Part shown: positions 60,225 through 64,000 of the stretch, in pieces | Layout: each line of letters begins with the position of its first letter | How positions within the stretch are numbered: position 1 is the stretch's first letter | Source: Marinobacter changyiensis | GTDB lineage: Bacteria; Pseudomonadota; Gammaproteobacteria; Pseudomonadales; Oleiphilaceae | Length of the DNA stretch: 64,000 nt | Assembly (NCBI RefSeq): GCF_009193265.1 | Contig: NZ_VZZZ01000008.1 | Location: 62,001-126,000 of the forward strand | Direction of reading: 5' to 3' | Program-made: the position numbers and the translations under genes | The notes under the pieces: model-generated | The model's database searches: none | What the model was told of the DNA's origin: nothing | The model's input: the letters and a program-made list of their open reading frames with translations, nothing else

Positions 60225-61970
60225 TTATTCTCTCCGCCGGCTCAGCTGTTGCAGCTCCTGACGCTCGGCTTCCGTTAAATCACTAATGCTGCGTTTCTCC
60301 GTAAGCAGGGCTGTCAGCCGCTGCTTGTGGGTCGCTTCTTTATTCGGCGTCAGCATTTCGCGGGCGCCAGCCAGGGCGTTTTCCCGGGATGGCAAGTGTT
60401 CAATACCGTCAAACAGCCTGAAAAACCGGGTCCGCGCTACCGAATCCGTGGCAAGGGCTGTGATCAGTCGTTTCTTGTCCCGAAGCTGCTGCGTGAGAAT
60501 CCATTCGGCAAAACCTTTGGCCTGATGGAGCTGGCGGTCTTCACGGCAGAGTTCCAGTAGCTCTGAAGCCATTTCGGGTGCCTCCAGCAGTGCCTGGCAC
60601 ACCATGATGTCCCGGCTTAGCTTCACATCGACCCGGGCTTCCTGGATGCGGGTCTGGCGCTCGCCATTGCGATAGACATAGCCTTTATTGCCTCCATTCT
60701 GGGTTTTGCTTTGCCAATCCCTGCGTCCGCCGCACAGCCTTAGCATCTCGTGCCACATGGCGTCCCGCAGCGTACAGCGGGGCATCTTGTTGAGCATCGG
60801 CTCAACCCTGGCCCGCAGCTCGCCGCGATGCTCCGGCAAATTCAGATCCAGCCCTTCGCTCTGGCGGTTAAACAGATACCGCGACAGTGGCGTAGCGCCA
60901 TCCACCCGTTTCTGGAAGGCTTCCGAGCCTTCCTGGCGAACCAGGGTGTCCGGGTCTTCGCCCTCGGGCATCATCAGAAACTGGAGATGCAGCCCGTCGG
61001 TGAGCAGTTCCAGGGCATTCTCCATCGCGCGGTCAGCTGCCCGGTAACCGGCGTTGTCGCCATCAAAACAGAACACCAGATGGCGCACCTGCCGGAGCAG
61101 AGCTGCCAGGCTATCCTGGTTGGTTGCTGTGCCCATGCAGGCCACAGCGTAATGGATGTCGTGTTGCGCCAGCGCAATCACATCCATGTAGCCCTCTACC
61201 ACCAGTAGCCGGTCGAGCTGGCGAATGGCCTGCCGGGCCTCATGGAGGCCGTAGATTTCCCGGCTTTTATGAAAGACATCAGACTCCGGAGAGTTGATGT
61301 ACTTGGCCTTGTCATCGCCGAGAGTGCGACCGCCAAAGGCAACGGTTTTACCCCGGGTGTTGCGAATCGGAAACATGATCCGGTTGCGGAACAGGTCCCT
61401 TGGCCGACCGTAGCGGTCAGACACGTTCCCGGTTTCAATCAGCGGGCCCTGAATGTCTTTGCCCGCCGAATCAAACAGCGCTGTACCCGTGCCCGGCGCG
61501 TACCCGAGCTGATAGAGCTCAATGATGTGCTGATCAAGCCCCCGTTGCGCCAGGTAATCCCTGGCGAAAGCGGCGTCCGGGCCCTTGAGCGCAGACTGAT
61601 AGAACCGGCTGGCGTAATCCAGTGCGTCCGTCAGGGTTCTGGCCTGCTGCATCTCCTGCCGCACGTTCTGATCGTAAGGCACTTCCAGCCCGGCCCGTCG
61701 GGCGAGTTCTTCTACTGCATCGGTAAAACCCAGGCCGTCAAATTCCCGAACAAAGCTGATGGCGTCACCGTGGGCACCACAACCGAAGCAGTGGTAAAAG
61801 CCTTTATCCGGACGAACGTTGAAGGATGGCGTCTTTTCATCGTGAAAAGGGCAGCGGGCTTTATAGTTGCTGCCAGCTTTTTTGAGCGTTATGCGAGACC
61901 CGATCAGCTCTGCCAGATCAATGCGATCCAGTAGATCTTCAACAAATCGCTGAGGGATCAGTCCGCTCAT
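60225..61970 (-). CDS. dnaG: DNA primase
   Basis: A 581-residue primase that makes RNA primers for replication. The N-terminal zinc ribbon (CPFHDEKTPSFNV, FYHCFGCGAHGD) and TOPRIM core (LVVEGYMDVIALAQHD, FCFDGDNAGYRAA) are intact. The C-terminal DnaB-interaction domain follows. Length matches E. coli DnaG (581). The ATG at 61970 has GGAG upstream; the frame runs 19 codons further but lacks similarity. It lies after rpsU, across a terminator. Confidence 0.96.
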   Translation of the reverse strand: MSGLIPQRFVEDLLDRIDLAELIGSRITLKKAGSNYKARCPFHDEKTPSFNVRPDKGFYHCFGCGAHGDAISFVREFDGLGFTDAVEELARRAGLEVPYDQNVRQEMQQARTLTDALDYASRFYQSALKGPDAAFARDYLAQRGLDQHIIELYQLGYAPGTGTALFDSAGKDIQGPLIETGNVSDRYGRPRDLFRNRIMFPIRNTRGKTVAFGGRTLGDDKAKYINSPESDVFHKSREIYGLHEARQAIRQLDRLLVVEGYMDVIALAQHDIHYAVACMGTATNQDSLAALLRQVRHLVFCFDGDNAGYRAADRAMENALELLTDGLHLQFLMMPEGEDPDTLVRQEGSEAFQKRVDGATPLSRYLFNRQSEGLDLNLPEHRGELRARVEPMLNKMPRCTLRDAMWHEMLRLCGGRRDWQSKTQNGGNKGYVYRNGERQTRIQEARVDVKLSRDIMVCQALLEAPEMASELLELCREDRQLHQAKGFAEWILTQQLRDKKRLITALATDSVARTRFFRLFDGIEHLPSRENALAGAREMLTPNKEATHKQRLTALLTEKRSISDLTEAERQELQQLSRRRE

Positions 61971-62026
61971 GGAATCTCCGCTGACAGAGAACACGCCGGG
62001 AATTACCCGTAAAATTACCATAGCCA

Positions 62027-62061
62027 AAAATGCCGCCGAAGCCAGGCCCCGGCGGCATTTT
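62027..62061. terminator. Terminator-like hairpin between rpsU and dnaG
   Basis: AAAATGCCGCCG (62027-62038) pairs with CGGCGGCATTTT (62050-62061), a 12-bp perfect stem with an 11-nt loop. In E. coli the rpsU-dnaG gap also holds a partial terminator that keeps primase low. Confidence 0.8.
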
Positions 62062-62142
62062 GGGTTTACCCCGAAGCCCGTTCAGGGCGCGAGATAATCG
62101 GTTTGGCGCACAGCAAAGAGCAATAGGTACTGGCGTAATCGC

Positions 62143-62358
62143 TTAGTACAAACGCTCGAATTTACGCTGTTCCCGCTGAAGCTTCTTGAGATGACGCTTG
62201 ACGGCTGCTGCGGCCTTGCGCTTACGAACGGATGTCGGCTTCTCGTAGTGCTCACGACGACGAACTTCCGAAAGCACGCCTGCTTTTTCGCAGGAACGCT
62301 TGAAACGGCGCAGGGCTACGTCAAATGGCTCATTCTCTTTCACTTTAACAGCTGGCAT
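62143..62358 (-). CDS. rpsU: 30S ribosomal protein S21
   Basis: A 71-residue basic protein (PAVKVKENEPFDVALRRFKR, then repeated Lys/Arg residues) identical in size to E. coli S21. It helps initiate translation by binding the 16S 3' end. It is the first gene of the macromolecular-synthesis cluster and divergent from tsaD, as in E. coli. Confidence 0.98.
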   Translation of the reverse strand: MPAVKVKENEPFDVALRRFKRSCEKAGVLSEVRRREHYEKPTSVRKRKAAAAVKRHLKKLQREQRKFERLY

Positions 62359-62652
62359 TCGAAAATCACCTACCTGATAGATTCAGTTTTATGTTGGAAG
62401 AGTGCAGACAGGTCTACCCGTATCTGTTGCGACACACGGCGATTCATTGCTCGCCAGCCTTGTGCTGCGGTCTCTTCGGCTATTTGCCTGGCCCGATTGG
62501 ATAAAAATGGACCAGTGCAGAATTAAGGGCGGCAATGATAGCGCCTACGGTTGGTCAAGGTCAACGTCTGGGGGATTATTCTCAAGAGAATGCGGCGTTG
62601 TCTGGTAAAATGATCGCCTGTTTGTTCCATGTACTCAAATGAAGCGGTCTTT
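62359..62652. promoter_or_regulatory. Divergent rpsU/tsaD control region
   Basis: No ORF of interest. A -10-like TAAAAT lies about 50 bp before tsaD and a CATAAA-type box before rpsU, but neither has a good -35. I see no clear operator. Confidence 0.4.
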
Positions 62653-63708
62653 ATGCTGATTCTTGGTATTGAAACCTCCTGCGACGAAACCGGTGTGGCG
62701 CTGTACCACAGCGGTCGCGGCCTGCTTGCCCATGCCCTGTTCAGCCAGGTCGATATGCACGCTGATTACGGCGGCGTGGTGCCTGAGTTGGCCTCCCGGG
62801 ATCATGTTCGTAAACTCCTGCCCCTGTGTGACCAGGTGCTGACGGCGGCCGGCGCCGTTCGCGCTGACATCGAAGGCATCGCCTACACCGCCGGGCCGGG
62901 CCTGATCGGTGCCCTTATGGTTGGTGGTGCGGTGGCTCACGCCCTGGGTTTTGCGCTGGGGGTGCCGGTGCTGGGGGTTCATCATATGGAAGGTCACTTG
63001 CTGGCGCCCATGTTGGAGCCTGATCCGCCGGCTTTCCCGTTTATTGCATTGCTGGTTTCCGGCGGACACACGCAGTTGGTCAAGGTGGACGGCATTGGCG
63101 AGTACACACTATTGGGGGAATCCGTGGACGATGCCGCCGGTGAAGCGTTCGACAAAGCCGCCAAGATGTTGGGGCTGGATTACCCGGGCGGGCCTCGTGT
63201 CGCAGCACTGGCTGAGCAGGGCACGCCGGGGCGTTACCGGTTCCCGCGCCCGATGACCGATCGCCCGGGCCTGGAGTTCAGCTTCAGCGGGTTGAAAACG
63301 TTCACCCTCAATACGATCACTGGGGCTGAAAAGTCGGGTGGTCTTGATGATCAGACCCGGGCGGATATTGCCCTGGCTTTTGAAACAGCGGTGGTGGACA
63401 CGCTCACCATCAAATGTCGTCGGGCTATCGAGCAGACCGGCTGCAAGCGTCTGGTTATTGCTGGCGGGGTCAGTGCCAATAAAAGGTTACGTGCTGCGCT
63501 TGAAACCATGACCGTAAAACTGCATGCCGGGGTCTTCTATGCCCGCCATGAGTTCTGTACCGACAATGGTGCCATGATTGCCTATGCGGGTTGTCAGCGT
63601 TTGCTGGCGGGCCAGCGGGACGGGGATCGCATTATTTCGGTGCCGCGTTGGCCGATGGATACCTTGCCACCGGTCCACCAACCCAGGCTCAACGGGCTGG
63701 TGGACTGA
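62653..63708 (+). CDS. tsaD: tRNA N6-adenosine threonylcarbamoyltransferase TsaD
   Basis: A 351-residue ASKHA-fold enzyme that transfers threonylcarbamoyl to A37, making t6A. LILGIETSCDETGVALY, AYTAGPGLIGALMVGG, the metal-binding HHMEGHLLAP and SGGHTQLVKV are conserved. ATG 62653 gives the family N-terminus; an ATG 8 codons upstream has no ribosome site. Its product is the substrate of TcdA encoded at 1 kb. Confidence 0.96.
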   Translation: MLILGIETSCDETGVALYHSGRGLLAHALFSQVDMHADYGGVVPELASRDHVRKLLPLCDQVLTAAGAVRADIEGIAYTAGPGLIGALMVGGAVAHALGFALGVPVLGVHHMEGHLLAPMLEPDPPAFPFIALLVSGGHTQLVKVDGIGEYTLLGESVDDAAGEAFDKAAKMLGLDYPGGPRVAALAEQGTPGRYRFPRPMTDRPGLEFSFSGLKTFTLNTITGAEKSGGLDDQTRADIALAFETAVVDTLTIKCRRAIEQTGCKRLVIAGGVSANKRLRAALETMTVKLHAGVFYARHEFCTDNGAMIAYAGCQRLLAGQRDGDRIISVPRWPMDTLPPVHQPRLNGLVD

Positions 63709-63730
63709 CGGGTCTGTGAGGCGCTATCCG

Positions 63731-64000
63731 TCACAGGGGTGTTTCCCGGTTCTGGGCCAGCCTGATCAGGTTATTACGGTGACGCACCACGATCAGGATA
63801 GCCAGCAGACCGAACAGTGGCAGTGTGGACGGTTCAATCATCGCGCTGACGATGGGCCCGGTGATCACTGCAAGTACCGAGGCTAAAGCCGATATGCGCC
63901 ATCGCCACATGGCCAGCGCCCACACACCGGCCAGAATCAGTGTGGTGGTGGGTGCCATTGCCAGACCGGCACCTAACGCTGTCGCCACGCCTTTGCCGCC
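63731..64000 (-). CDS. plsY: Acyl-phosphate glycerol-3-phosphate acyltransferase PlsY (5' end beyond window)
   Basis: The C-terminal 89 or so residues of an integral membrane acyltransferase that starts phospholipid synthesis from acyl-phosphate. The conserved GGKGVATALG motif is at the window edge, followed by hydrophobic segments (TTTLILAGVWALAMW, FGLLAILIVV) and a basic end (RHRNNLIRLAQNRE). It is convergent with tsaD; in E. coli the two are also neighbours. Confidence 0.9.
   Translation of the reverse strand, partial: GGKGVATALGAGLAMAPTTTLILAGVWALAMWRWRISALASVLAVITGPIVSAMIEPSTLPLFGLLAILIVVRHRNNLIRLAQNRETPL

Overview
This 64 kb window is a chromosomal segment of a marine gammaproteobacterium, most likely Marinobacter or a close relative. 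The evidence is gene content and order: gmk-rpoZ-spoT-ridA, pyrE-crc-rph, hemW-rdgB-DUF4426-metW-metX, yggT-proC-yggS / pilT-pilU, rpsU-dnaG-rpoD and tsaD/plsY are backbone blocks shared with Pseudomonas-type gammaproteobacteria. A phasin, FadL, an acyl-CoA dehydrogenase and a PEP-CTERM protein add a marine, lipid-using flavour. The genus is inferred from memory of gene order, not from a search. Most genes are fairly GC-rich. There is no rRNA, CRISPR array, insertion sequence or prophage.

Layout. 1-3.7 kb (minus): a Na+/H+ antiporter cut by the window edge, tcdA and an acyl-CoA dehydrogenase. 3.9-6.0 kb: an SDR enzyme converging on an ECF sigma factor/ChrR anti-sigma pair that carries a good self-type promoter. 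6.1-9.1 kb: divergent polyamine genes speA and speE. 9.2-11.1 kb: glnK-amtB with a sigma-54 promoter and an upstream NtrC-like site. 11.2-13.9 kb: ubiK, comM, trmB. 14.4-18.6 kb: a three-gene betaine/proline-type ABC transporter, more AT-rich than its surroundings and with a tandem-fused permease, probably acquired. 18.7-25.3 kb (minus): a membrane protein, hemW, rdgB, DUF4426, metW, metX and a dynamin-like GTPase. 25.5-31.7 kb: yggT-proC-yggS facing pilT-pilU, then fadL. 31.7-36.9 kb: polA, small DUF proteins and a phasin. 37-41 kb: pyrE, crc, rph, yicC, gmk. 41.2-48.1 kb: rpoZ, a possible small RNA, spoT, ridA, an epimerase-like protein, oxyR, recG. 48.3-56.8 kb: a YbaK-HDOD protein, a possible 32-codon gene, DUF2489, an orphan molybdopterin oxidoreductase, a GGDEF-EAL protein, a Sel1 lipoprotein and a TIGR02647 protein. 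57.2-58.1 kb: a PEP-CTERM gene with a sigma-54 promoter, bracketed by two copies of a 36-bp palindrome-containing repeat, then a CAT-anticodon tRNA. 58.2-64 kb: rpoD, dnaG, rpsU, tsaD and a partial plsY.

How the genes work together. Several regulatory circuits can be read from the DNA: nitrogen control of glnK-amtB, self-activation of the ECF/ChrR stress pair, sigma-54 control of the PEP-CTERM surface protein, stringent response (rpoZ/spoT), peroxide sensing (OxyR), Crc-type catabolite control, and cyclic-di-GMP (GGDEF-EAL). The least explained items are the repeat pair around the PEP-CTERM gene, the terminator-bounded possible RNA ahead of spoT, the small minus-strand ORF near 49.8 kb, the dynamin-like GTPase and the overlapping alternative hairpins between speA and speE. 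Motif positions and start choices were read by eye; no similarity searches were run.
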